Shown in pieces: positions 23,579 to 34,978 of a stretch of 64,000 nt of DNA. Both the position numbers and the translations under genes were made by a program. The stretch is from Hypoxylon rubiginosum (taxonomy: Eukaryota > Ascomycota > Sordariomycetes > Xylariales > Hypoxylaceae): NCBI GenBank assembly GCA_902806565.1, contig CADCXA010000051.1, positions 248,001-312,000 of the forward strand, in the 5' to 3' direction. Under the pieces are notes generated by a model. The model was not told where the DNA came from. It searched no databases and saw only the letters and a list, made by a program, of their open reading frames with translations. How positions within the stretch are numbered: position 1 is the first letter of the stretch; every line of letters begins with the position of its first letter.

Positions 23579-26426
23579 ATGAACTCCGGCAGCTATACTT
23601 TGGCCCACAGGGTCTCCAAGGTCTCATGCGTCTTAGATCTACCTGACGAGATCCTAAAGGAGATCTGTGCAAATGTGCGTTTCAGTATATGATTGATGGC
23701 TAAGATGAATTTCTAACCAACTTTTTATTTTGTAGTGCAACCAAGGCAATTGGATCTGCCTCGCTCTCGTCTGTAAGCGCTTTCGGGATCTCGTTGCGTC
23801 ACAATTATATCGCAACTTCCGCATTATCTTCCCTGACGAGGATGATCCATTTCTCGAGTCTCCCATCGATAGCCTTGCTTGCGGTCTGTATACCTTTACC
23901 ACGAGCGACTATAACTATGCGCAACACTTACGAGAAATGTCTCTTGAAACCCTCAGCATGGGCCAAAAAGCCGAAGTCGCTTACAAGCCCTTCCAAGCTA
24001 ACGTTAGCTGTGGCAAGTTCATGAATAACCTAATCCTTCTCACCTTGCGCAGAGCTCGGTCGCTCGACACCTTCCGATGGAATATCAGGGTCGAGCTGGA
24101 CAGAACCGTCTACAAAGCTCTTCATCGCATGAAGACTCTGAGACATTTTCAGATTCGTCTACAGGCGGGCCCATCGCTGTATAAACCACCTCCTCCGCTA
24201 CCTTACCCTACTATGCAGTATCCTGCGGGACTCGAGGCAGCGGCATCGTCAAGTGTCACTAACCCGCCGACGATTGGGTGCTTTCGAAACCTTGAGACCC
24301 TGAGCGTCCTCGACATAGATAGCCTCGACATAATCACGGAGATCAAAGCTTGTATACGGAATTCTTCGTCATCGTTGAGAAAACTGAAGCTTTCGTTCTC
24401 TGACAGTCTTGCAATGCAGGCAAGGGGAGCGGACCCAGACCCCTACGACTTCGAGGATGGCGACCTTCAAGGTATTCCCCAGGCAAAGATGCTTATGACC
24501 CAGAGAGAGCGAAAGGCGCAGGAATCCGTCTTGGGCCGAATATTCGAGGTCGAACCCTTTCGAGCAAAGAAGATGCATATGACCACCGAGCATCCTACCG
24601 AAGTTGGGCAAGAGAAAAAGCCTCGAGAACATCGATCTCGCGATGGCCAGCGATTCGTTGACGAAGTCAGGCTAGTCTTCTCGCGAGTGGCTGCAAGCGT
24701 CACTGGCAGGAATGATTTCAGGCTACTGGAGCAATACGATGGATTTAAGACTATTGTGAAGGCAGCCAAGAAATATGTGGATGAAACGGACACAAAATCC
24801 GAGCCACGTCCATCAGCACAGGTTGGAACTGAGAGCGACGAAGAGGGCGAGCCGAGCTTGCCTTTGGACAATAGCGCGAATGACAAGCAACAGTCCGATC
24901 GAGAACTTTTAGGTCAACTCCTTAGCGCTAAGGATGACCGAAACGCATTCTATACAGACGATATCGACACGGGAGTTTCGGAACAGCAGCTTGGCAATGA
25001 GCTTCTAACAATCGTCGACGAGCTTACACTGGATATCGACGTCCCGAAATCAAACGGACCGGTTGGCTCAAAGAATGTAGAGACCGTTCTTCCCGGTGCG
25101 GCTGGCAAAAATAACCTGGTACAGAGTCTTAACGAGGACGACCTAAACAAGGCAGTTCATTCACTTAGGAAGATGACTGATGCCGCCTTGAAAGATGCTC
25201 GGAAGACATTAGAACTTGACCGTCACAGTCAAGAGTTCTACGACGGCGCTGTGAGAGCCCACGAGAGTCTAGAGCTCCTCTTACTGAATGCTAAGGAAGT
25301 TCAGCGCGAATTGAAGGTGATGGAGGCAGAGAAGGCAGACGCGCATGCCGCCGACGCCCGTCAGGGGTTAATTTCGAGTGAACAGGAGCAACTGCTTCGA
25401 AACGTGAACCAGTATGCGCGAGACACTCGAGGAATCAGTCTCCACTCTCTGAGCCTCCACCTTGTCCCGATAAGAGCTTCGGTCTTGGGAAAGGCGATAG
25501 ATCTTCATTCGCTAACACGAATTACTCTTCTGAACGTTGGCGAACAAAAGAGGTTTTGGACACTGATGGTGAAGGAGAATAAGCTAAAGCCCTTACCGTT
25601 GCTGAAGGTATTCACCGACGATGTCTCCCTGCAGTTCCTACAGCTCTTATCAGAGCTAGACTGCGTAACGGAAGTGTTCATGCTTCGGCGCTCGCCAAAA
25701 TCTCAGCCTGAGAGCTTTGCGCCTACCCTGGAGATTAATATCGAGCAGATCCGGAAACTCGTATTAAAAAAGCGTATGTACTTTCAGATCTGCAAAATTA
25801 CCTAGGTCCTTATGAATTTACTAACCTCGCGTACTGCAGATTTACCTACACTCCAACGGCTTATGATCAAGAATCAAGCCGATGATTCCTGGGACATAGA
25901 CGCACTAACGATGCGGCTGATCTGTGTGCGAGGGCAGAGATTAAGGGAGCTAGCTGCCAACATGGGGATGTTTGCCATGCACACTTTCATCCAAAACATC
26001 GGCCACCTTATCAACCTCCGAGCATTCCAGGTTTTATCTTTCCGAACGGATGATATTTGCCTGTCCGTCATGCGCGAGACAAGTCATTTCATTGTCGATG
26101 CTCTCTGCAACAACACAGAGCTTAAGCTTGAGTGGCTCGCTATAGGGGGAGAGGAACGAGCGACGAGTATCGTTCGCAAGCAGAGGGCCAGGAATCCTAA
26201 GAAGAGCGAAACCGAGAGCAAGGAGCATGCTACTGGTTTGCATGGCAATAATACCAGTGGGAGCTTTCCAACGGTGCCTTTAGCTTGGGATCTTCTGATG
26301 GAAGAGGAAGACGAATTCGATGGTTTGCCACGACTGCCAGAGATCGAGCTGGTCGAAGGCTTCGCCTTTTACGACATTTTTGACATCCGCATCTTTAAGA
26401 AGGAGGTAGTTAGTGGAAAGCTATGA
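23579..26426 (+). CDS. F-box-like protein with large variable C-terminus
   Basis: Three exons, 23579-23674, 23736-25773 and 25840-26426, give 906 residues. The N-terminus (about residues 18-62) reads LDLPDEILKEICANCNQ, then WICLALVCKRFRDLVASQLYR, a typical F-box helix pair and the only domain I can recognise. F-boxes link substrates to Skp1-cullin ubiquitin ligases. The middle (about 230-420) is charged and disordered. The rest has Leu-rich stretches (SLHSLSLHL, LPLLKVFTDDVSLQFLQLL) that might be degenerate leucine-rich repeats, as is common in fungal F-box proteins. Introns are 61 and 66 nt with good branch sites (CTAAC, TACTAAC). Substrate unknown. Confidence 0.75.
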
Positions 26427-26812
26427 ATCGGCTTCCGGGGATTGATTTAGGATGCAATTGCGATTTCGCAGTTACAGGAGTTCGCGCTGCTTTTCAATCG
26501 GAAGATACCCATATGGTTCGGACGCGTTGTTTTTACTGGTTTACTGAAGGGTACGATCTATCTTTCCTCGGGTATTTGATACCCATCTAGGTACTTTACC
26601 AAGATAATTGTGCCCTAAAAGGTTAGATAGATTCTACTCACCTAATAGATGCTGACGCAAATCGCGATTTCTATTACTTTGCATAGACACCTTAAAGTGG
26701 CTCCCCCTTGTTAGATGCGGAGATACAATATCTGATGGCTAAACCAGGTAACTTCACGAAATTTTGGCTAACGAAGGACGTCATGTATTTCCATTGTTCT
26801 TATCACGTTACA
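26427..26812. other. Convergent intergenic spacer
   Basis: About 390 bp between the 3' ends of the F-box gene (+) and the Zn2Cys6 gene (-). It presumably holds both polyadenylation regions. No gene seen. Confidence 0.6.
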
Positions 26813-28333
26813 TCAAGACCATGTTTCAACATCGTTTGTCTCAGTCTCCCAGTACGCCGGCATCTCTCCGAAATACTCCGGCGACGGCGCCCACATATCG
26901 ACGGACGGGCATCGCGGAGCGGGGCTCTCGTAGGCCGCGGCGCTCGGCTCGAGGGCGAGGAAGAAGTCGACGAGCTGGCGCCAGTCGGGTGGGGATATGC
27001 GAACCACGACGGGACCGGCAGCGGCGTGGCCATTCCTACCGTCGTTACTCGTACGCACCAGCAGCTCCGGCGGCATCGTCCGGATGATCTGGAGGCCGTT
27101 GGCGACGTGCGACAGGGCGCCGGCCTCGTTGCCGCGGGACGTCTCGACGCAGACGAATACCAGGCAGCAGACGAGCGTGACCTCGACGCTGCCGGGCGGC
27201 GAGCCGGGCTGCACGTGCCGCTGGAGGTGGTAGATGGACAGGTTGTACTGCTGGATCGTGAACAGTTCTAGTTGCTCTATGCGGTGGTACTTGCTGCTGC
27301 TGTCGTCGGGCCGGGGGGTGGGAACCGAGTCGTATCGCTGGTCCCGATGTTCGTGCTGGTGAGTCTCGTCGGGACTACTGCGCCGCGATGACGATTTCGC
27401 TGCCGAACTTGCGGCCTGATCGTTTTCCCACTGTTGCTGTTCCTGCATTTCCTGCTGCAGCTGCGCGCTCTGGTACGAGGCGCCCAGCGCGATGAGCGCG
27501 TGCCGCACGGCCGCGTCCGAGTGCCCCAGCTGCGGCACCAGCCGCTGCCAGAACCCGGGCCCCAGGCTCGGCGCGTGCGCGGCCAGGCCGGCCTCGGCGT
27601 GCCGCCGGAACTGGTGGAAGAGCCGGCGCTCCTGCTCCACGCCCTCGACGTCGGCGGCGGCGGCCAGGGGTCGCAGCACGCGCAGCGCCGGGCTGCTGCT
27701 GCCCCGGCACGAAGCCGCCGCGAAGCCGTTCCGGGCTAGCTCGTGGCTCTCGGCTGCCAAGTACGGCTCCATCGTTACGTTGGTGACGGCGTTCGCTGCT
27801 GGGCCGGTTGTTGGTGGTGGTTGTAGTTTCTTCCTGCGCGGCGGCGCCTGACCGTCGTACCCGTCGCATTTGCGCCCCGTGCTCGTGCATCGCGTACACG
27901 CGGGCTTGGTTTCGTCGCACTTTACGCGTCGGATTCTACATTACGAGGGCACGTCAGGTTAATACTTGAGCATATTCGGACGAGAAGCAGGGGGGATGGA
28001 AACGGGGGCCTAGGGGGCTCTTCTAGGCGAAGGAAGCGCACTTGTATCCTAACTTTAGAGTACGATATAAACAATACTACTACTCACTTGCTGTGTCGAT
28101 AGTAGTCAGCAACAATTAGGCTAGCTAGACAGAAAGACCGGGAGACTCAACCAAGTAATACATCCTGTTCGCACCTTGGGCTTGCTCGCCCTCTTCCGCT
28201 TTGCCGTCGATGTAGCTGCAGAGCTATCGGATGATAACGCCGGGTCGATCACGTCGTCAATAGAAAAGGTCGGACCGGTCATCCATTGCTGTCTCTTCGA
28301 GGGTACCATCGCCGGTGGCTGCTTGTGATTCAT
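26813..28333 (-). CDS. Zn2Cys6 transcription factor with a 3-nt microexon
   Basis: Three exons, 28333-28152, 28090-28088 and 27935-26813, give 435 residues. The binuclear cluster C-x2-C-x6-C-x6-C-x2-C-x6-C (GCITCKIRRVKCDETKPAC, then TRCTSTGRKC) is only complete if the 3-nt exon CAA is included: TG|CAA|A encodes Cys-Lys. Upstream is KRKRASKPKVR, a basic segment. The C-terminal part resembles the fungal regulator middle-homology region (HALIALGASYQSAQLQQ). It has Gln-rich runs and ends early compared with typical 500-600-residue members. The start is the first ATG (28333); a second ATG 9 codons on has a better context (GCGATGG). Nuclear DNA-binding regulator by family; target unknown. Confidence 0.8.
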
Positions 28334-30713
28334 TGGACGACGTGTGGAGTGAAGGACGAATTGTAGCTCTACTAGTGGGTTCACTTTGTTTACGAGCTCG
28401 GAGGGTGGTGTTTTCCTGGGTAGGTATTAGCAAATATTGCTTTTATCATTTGTCATTTGGGTACCTAGGTATGTACGCTTATATGGACGGGGGGAACACG
28501 AGCACGTCGTCATATTTATTATACCTAGGCACGTATGACCGCATTTTTTTTTCGGCCTTCCCCTATTATTTCCATTGATGGTCTTTTATCTCACTTGTTC
28601 AAGCATAGATCTCTCGTACGTCCTAGGCTGGAATCATAATGATGTCCATGGCGTCGTTCACTCCACAGCTGCGGGCAAAATACCGAGCCACCCATGTTCT
28701 ATATGGCCGTGGCTGACGATCTATCTATCTCCCCCCCCATCATTCCCCCTTAGGGCCCATTTAGCCTATCACTTTGCTAGCAAGTAATCCTTCGTTAATT
28801 CTTTAAACCTTATTTGAACCAGACCTTGCCCAGCCCTTCCCAGAGAAAGGTGACAGACGTAGACCCCTGGTCAGAATTAATCTAAAACCGTCTTACGGGC
28901 GGTGGTGAGAGAAGCTAAGCTGGCTTGCCTCGAATGGTAAGGTGACAAGGGAGGCCCCATCCTGACTAAGGGTATCATCGTCTAATCTGGCGGGATTAAA
29001 GCCACCGTTCCATTTTTATCTCCAGTTTACCAAGCAGCCGGCATCAGGGCTGCATGCGGTATGTGCCTAGGTGCAGTAGCAGCGGCGGGAAAGGAGCTGA
29101 CAGGCTGGATGGATACCTAAGTAGATCTGCCTTGATATGCTGCCCAAAGGTAAGCTTGTTTAACAGTCATTCACGACCACTATAACAAAGTATATGATTG
29201 GTGGACTTGACATCTAGAGTTACTAGGATTCCGAAATATACTTGCTTGAGGTAGGCAACCAATACCTATCTGAACCGGTATTGCGGTGTACATAGAGTCT
29301 TTACGTAAGGGTGTACCGTGATTTAAACTCATTGGAACACTGAAATAGCATAGGTAAGTCATCGTCTGGTCCTAGCTTAGATATGGGTCTTCTGATGCTG
29401 GCAGGACATCGTCCAACCCCTCCCCTCGCCGGCCACTTACTGCTTCGGCATTGAAACATTCCGAATCAACAGCCAAGATGATGACGCTAGATCAATATCC
29501 TAGCCGAGAAGAACCGCTAGAGTATAGTAGACTCTGATTGGTATTACCGATGTTTAACTCAAATAGATGCAGAATTACACCTGTCCTAGGTATACATACC
29601 CGACGTACAATTCTTCAAAAGCTTCTAGAAAGATGTGGAGCAATGGGACTTTCTCCTGCGGCTAAGAAAAGCTAACTGATCCTGATCCATCCGCTTGGAC
29701 ATCAGCTGGTCAAGATCATGGCCGGGGGGACCAAGGAGTTACCGGTGAGAGGGGTTGATGGATAGCCGAGGCGGTGACTGGCTAGAACAAGTTACACGGC
29801 GGTACCATGGATGACCACAGCTGCATTATCTTTGGAGCTTCAATCATTGACGGCAAATCCACATTGTTATCACGGACCGCTGACAGGACATCTTTTCATA
29901 GTGTACGCAGGCAGAGCAGCCGGCCCCGGACGTATCTCGCCCTTGGTATGTCTCCACATTGGGTTCAGCTAATGGAAGCTGGGGTAGGGCCATCTCGTAC
30001 AAGATCGGCCAATCCGACAAGCCCCTGGGAAAGAAGACGGAAATCGAAGAGCTCCGGGCTTGTGACAATAGTGTCATATCTAGGGAGAAGTGACTTAGGG
30101 CTTTAATACGAACCGAATCTCGCTAGGAGGGGGGAAGGGAGAAAAGGGGGAAAGGGGAAAAGAGCTCGTAATGACATCTGTATGTCTGCTCACCTGGGTT
30201 CGCTTAATGGCTACTTCGCAAAAGACCAACGCAGACTTCCCTCTTGCGCATTGGTCTAGTTCCCGAATGTTCGTTCTGTTGTGACCGTGAAGATTGCGCC
30301 AAGACTTGACGTCCTGTTTACTAAGAATCGACGGCGGTCGTCTATTTTTAGCTAACCCTTTCATTGTATGCATAACACCCATAAGTATATACTTTACGGT
30401 GATAACTATGTTGCAACCAGCACATTCATATAGTGAAGGATAGGGGATGATCACAAAGTTACCACATGAAACCAAACCACAAGCGACATCATTGCTACTT
30501 TCTTCTTGCTACCTATACACGCATCATATTCAAGATATTCGAAATTTATTCGTTCTATCAATCCAAAGCTCTCTATCTCTAGATATATGTTTAATGTTAT
30601 TTAATATCATCTCTTTTTCCTCATATTCTCGTTCTGGTATGTATATATCCTGTTCTTCAACACCAAAACGCCGTCATCAATGTAAATATCATCGTCTAAA
30701 GCTCAGCTCCGGC
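28334..30713. other. Intergenic, no gene seen
   Basis: About 2.4 kb containing the promoter of the Zn2Cys6 gene and the 3' flank of the MFS gene. It includes one copy of the palindrome TACCTAGGTA (28462-28471). Open frames are short and not protein-like. Confidence 0.55.
28462..28471. repeat. Palindrome TACCTAGGTA
   Basis: One of five perfect copies of this 10-bp palindrome in intergenic DNA of the window (others at 34476, 52890, 60951 and 61344). Confidence 0.7.
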
Positions 30714-32774
30714 TTAATCCGACGTATGAGCAACCGAATGTACAAGAGTGGACTTGGATGTCGGTGATGCTTGGGACTGGAAATGTAACTCGTCGGATAT
30801 GCGTTCATCTTTGACTAGCTGGGCGGATTGCCGTTGCGTATTCTCGGACACGTTCTGTGTTGCTAATCCTTGCTGTTCCTCGCTAGTAGAAACATAATCA
30901 TTCGCCCCCGGGTTTGCTGAAGCCTTCGCTACTGGCGGAGCTCCTCGCATTGTCTTAATATTCTTCCATTCCATGAAAAAGGCAGCGATGAGGGCAACAA
31001 GTGCTACACCCATACCACAGAGAAATATCCTCGAGATTGCGTTGTTATATATCTCTCTCACACCGAGTTGATACTGTGGCGGTACGTTGTTGACGAGATC
31101 TGTGGCGCCTTGGCTCGTGATCTGCTTCGGATCAAGGCCGGGAACATCTGCTACGTGCGCGACCATATACGTGCTCAAAAGATTTTGACCAACAGACGTG
31201 AAGATGCCTCCGCCTAATTGCTGACAGAAAAACATGATGGAGACTCCCGTAGGGATATCTGGTTTAGGCAGCACAGCTTGAGCGGCGAGACCAGCCGACT
31301 GCATGCCTACGCCTAACCCAAAACCGACGATGAACTGAAATCCGATCCAATGTGCAGACGTCTCGCCGACTTGGTAGGTACTCATAAGCCCTAGGCCTAC
31401 GGCCATGATGCTTGGGCAGACCAGCATTGCCGGCACATAATATCCGATCTTTTGTGTCGTTGCTCCAGAGAGGATGCTCGCCACGACAAGACTGAGAACG
31501 AGAGGCAAAGTGTTAATACCAGACTGCACCGCACTCACGCCTTGCACAACTTGGACTAAATCTCAATGTCAGCATGCCATACAAGGCAACATTGAACCCG
31601 AGAAAGCACACTTACACCACAATGGCAAATAGTAAATTGACATCAACATCGCTCCGGCGACAGCAAACATGAACAAAGCTGCAGCCGCAACACTACGCTG
31701 GGTAATGATCCTGACTGGAACCGTCGCCGTGTCGGGCATCAATATTTGGATGGCGGCGAAGACGACGAAAAGAACGGCAAACAGAACGAGCAGCAGGATG
31801 ATGCGCCAACTGTTCCATTCATACGTCGAGCCGCCCCATTGCAGCGCGAGCAGAAGGCAGACGATACTTGGGACGAAGAAGAGCGTCCCCAGAGGATCCA
31901 GCCGAGTGAAGTGTTCCCATAATCCTGCCTTCTGAGGCGGCTTCCCCGGTATATTTACTAAGAGAAGGCATAGCGCTGCAGCCGCTCCGATAGGGAGGTT
32001 GATATAAAAGCACCACCTGAATGAGACATCGTTAGTTTATTTAGCTCCGTGGTGGTGAAGGTAGATAACCCTAACCTCCAGGTAACTCGGTCGGTAAAGG
32101 CGCCGCCTACGAGAGGACCCATGACTGAGCTGACTCCAAAAATAGTCCCAAAGATTCCTTGGAACATGGGTCGTTTTCGAAGAGGCACCAGTGGAAGCAT
32201 TATGATCATGACACCCGAGAAGATGCCAGCGCCTCCGAACCCTGCAATTGCGCGACCGAGAATGAAGGCGATGGAGTTCGGAGCTGCGCCGCATATAACG
32301 GAGCCGATTTCGAAGACCGCGACAGTAAATAAAAAGGTCCTAGCGGATAGAGACAGGTCAGCGATGGTTATACTCAAACTTTTACAATAAGAGCCACAAA
32401 TTAACGATCGAATCATACCTTTTTACCTCATAAAACTTATAGACTCTACCGAACACGAGCTGTGACGCGGCCGTGGTCAACTGATATGCGGAACCGTACC
32501 AACCTATATCTCCGAGGCTGTTGAAATCTTGGGTGATCTGAGGAATAGCGGTTCCTATGATGGTTCGATCGAGAGCTACGAGGAAGAGAGCGAGATATAT
32601 GCTGAGCATTACAGACCAAAACTTGAGAGTCTTGGGTTTGAAGTTATTCTCGGCCTCATCGACGAGCTCATACGAGGCGGAGACGCCGACGTCGGGCGCC
32701 TTCTCTATGTCGTCAGGCATCACCGGCGTTGAAGGACCACCCGTGTCGGACGGCCCCCGCGACACATCGGCCAT
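30714..32774 (-). CDS. MFS multidrug/toxin exporter, DHA2 (14-TM) type
   Basis: Four exons, 32774-32419, 32339-32076, 32016-31616 and 31555-30714, give 620 residues. After a hydrophilic N-terminus, TM1 carries [17 protein letters not shown] (motif D1). TM5 carries the antiporter motif [15 protein letters not shown], followed by the junction-made [12 protein letters not shown]. Later segments ([20 protein letters not shown]) match DHA2 exporters. The C-terminal tail (about 70 residues) is polar. Such proteins export drugs or fungal metabolites in exchange for protons at the plasma membrane. All three junctions restore conserved residues, so the model is firm. It is divergent from the Zn2Cys6 gene at 34979. 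Confidence 0.88.
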
Positions 32775-33540
32775 TGGTACTAAGGGAGGGAAATGTGAAA
32801 CGAGCTTGGGAGTGAAGAGGGAGGTAGGTAGAGAAACTAGGAGGGACGAAACTAGCTGGGAGAATCCGACAATGTCTCTTTCATTTAGCTAACCATGACA
32901 CCAAGGCTCGATGAACTTTGTTTAAACTGGTGGTGAGTGTTCCGTATATACTTTATAATTTGAGTTACAAGCGGCCCAGCATACAGATTACCTGCGTCAG
33001 AAGTGCAGCAAATACACGATAGATATACGAAACCTACGACTTGCCGTGTCCAACACAACAAAGCAAAAATATGGACTCATCATTCCGCAGTGGGCTGCCA
33101 TGAGACCCATTACACATACATATGTAGGTAACTATTGGAATTTTGCTATTGGGTCTTAATAATACGATATGCAAAATATTACTTCGGTATGTTGGGGAAC
33201 TCCCGAGACGGGTATTTGTTCGGGGACGAGATCGAAGCTGAGATAACCGAAGCTTTAAAAGCCTGGCCATGAGAAGCACCAGTGTGTTGTATCACGTGAC
33301 ACTGCAATGTTTTGTTGTTAGTGGGCATTCCAGCACCTTGGCATTGGTTTTCCGACGGGAATTTTATTAGGGGACAAACAGGGGAGAGAGAATAAGGTCG
33401 GAGAGGTACAAAGGAACAGAGGCACAGAGGTCCACGAGTGGGGGGTAATACCCGGTAGGACAGACGCTAACAAGGTATTTTCTTTCTAATAAGACAGACA
33501 AGTCAGACAGGCAACAGGTCAGACCAAGTCACCCAGGCCA

Positions 33541-33576
33541 AATCTCGCAAATCTCGCAAATCTCGCAAATCTCGGT
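33541..33576. repeat. 9-bp tandem repeat AAATCTCGC, four copies
   Basis: Four contiguous copies, the last ending in G instead of C. Confidence 0.9.
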
Positions 33577-33940
33577 CCCGAACCAGTCTATTTCGAGACC
33601 GAAGCACCAACAAACTGCAAACTCAGATTAAAAAAATCTTGGAACGAAAACTGCAATCTGCAAGGTCGGCAGCAAACAACGATCCAACCTTTTTATCCTA
33701 TCAACACCCTTTATTAGAAGATCTGACCTTGTAGCCTCATTTGCCTCGTCGGTGGTCGGAGGTTGTTAGGATCTTGGAGGTAAAAGAGGCTGCTAGTTGC
33801 ACTCAATTGCAAAGCTGCGCCGTCATGGACTGCATGGACTGAACCCTGCTCGCGCTCGTGTCGGCGATTGTCCACCTCCTATTGCCGACTCTACGGTTGA
33901 CGGGTTGATGGGTGATGGATTTTGTCCACGCTTGCCTGGC

Positions 33941-34002
33941 TGCCCACGTTGCCCATGCTGCCCATGCTGCCCATGCTGCCCATGCTGCCCATGCTGCCCA
34001 CG
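33941..34002. repeat. 9-bp tandem repeat TGCCCATGC
   Basis: Six to seven contiguous copies with CAC variants at both ends. Open frames across it encode only repeats (Cys-Cys-Pro or Ala-His-Ala), so I do not call a gene. Confidence 0.9.
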
Positions 34003-34475
34003 CTTCCATCTGCCATGATGGACCGCCTGCAGTTGCGGATGAAAGGGTTTTTATGATCCTTTTCCTTGTCGCCACCTTGTCAAAAATCCACATGCTGCAA
34101 ACAATCAAGAGGGAACAGCTAGCCTTAAGCCTTACTGCCTTTGGATTTCTCTACAACCTATTTTTACCATGTTCGAACCTTTAGGTATTACTCCTAGACT
34201 CCTAGACAAGCCACATCCAAATTTACCAATTTATCAAATTTATCCATGGTCCCTATGCTAGACCATCACCAAGGCTCTGCACCAGGCACAGGCACCAGGC
34301 ACCAGGCTCTGCACAAACGGAACGCCATAACATCACATCATTGTATCTGTAACATAGACTAGCCTACACCTCTTAGATCAAAGGGTGGTGAATCCTACCC
34401 CCTCGAGTTCAAGCGAACCGTATCGACTCGTTCGCTACGGCTACGTTTCGTTATCAATACCTCCATACAATACAA

Positions 34476-34485
34476 TACCTAGGTA
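34476..34485. repeat. Palindrome TACCTAGGTA
   Basis: Perfect 10-bp palindrome about 500 bp upstream of the Zn2Cys6 start. Confidence 0.7.
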
Positions 34486-34978
34486 GTGTCGCCTCCTGCT
34501 GTAACGAAAATACGCACACATCTTTCCCTTTTGATTCGACCTGCATAATTCCTCCCCCTTTCTCCCATCACGAGTCCAGATGGGTTGATCGAGACGGTCT
34601 GCGGTCTCTGCCCTGCTCGCCCCCTTTCCCCATTTCCACCTCCCCCCCTCCCATCCATTCAAAGCGAACACAGCAGCCCAAAGTCGCAAAAGTTCTGCAC
34701 GAACCCGCCCGCAAAAAAGACTTCTCTTTGTCTCGCCGTGGCCCATCTCGGTCCCGAAATTCCCGCATCACCACCACCGTCTTCTCGTCTAGTTGCCAAT
34801 CAACGCCGCGCGCGGCATCAAATCTTGTCGTCTCATGTAGAACAGAGTCACGCTCTGATTACCTAGTTGAGCTCTATCAATCGCTAGTCCACCGGCAAGC
34901 GCCTGCACCCCAGGCCTAGCGGTGTACGGTGTACGCACCCGTCGAGGTTCGGGACCGACCTGTCGCGAAAACCTCACC

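Larger units (their letters stand above)
32775..34978. other. Divergent promoter region, exporter/regulator pair
   Basis: About 2.2 kb between the MFS gene (-) and a Zn2Cys6 gene (+). It carries two 9-bp tandem arrays (33541-33576 and about 33941-34002), poly-pyrimidine stretches at 34600-34660 and one TACCTAGGTA palindrome. No further gene supported. Confidence 0.6.

Noticed and set aside
33797..34184. Cys/Pro- or Ala/His-repeat proteins
   Set aside because: Frames across a 9-bp tandem array; flanks are not coding-like.
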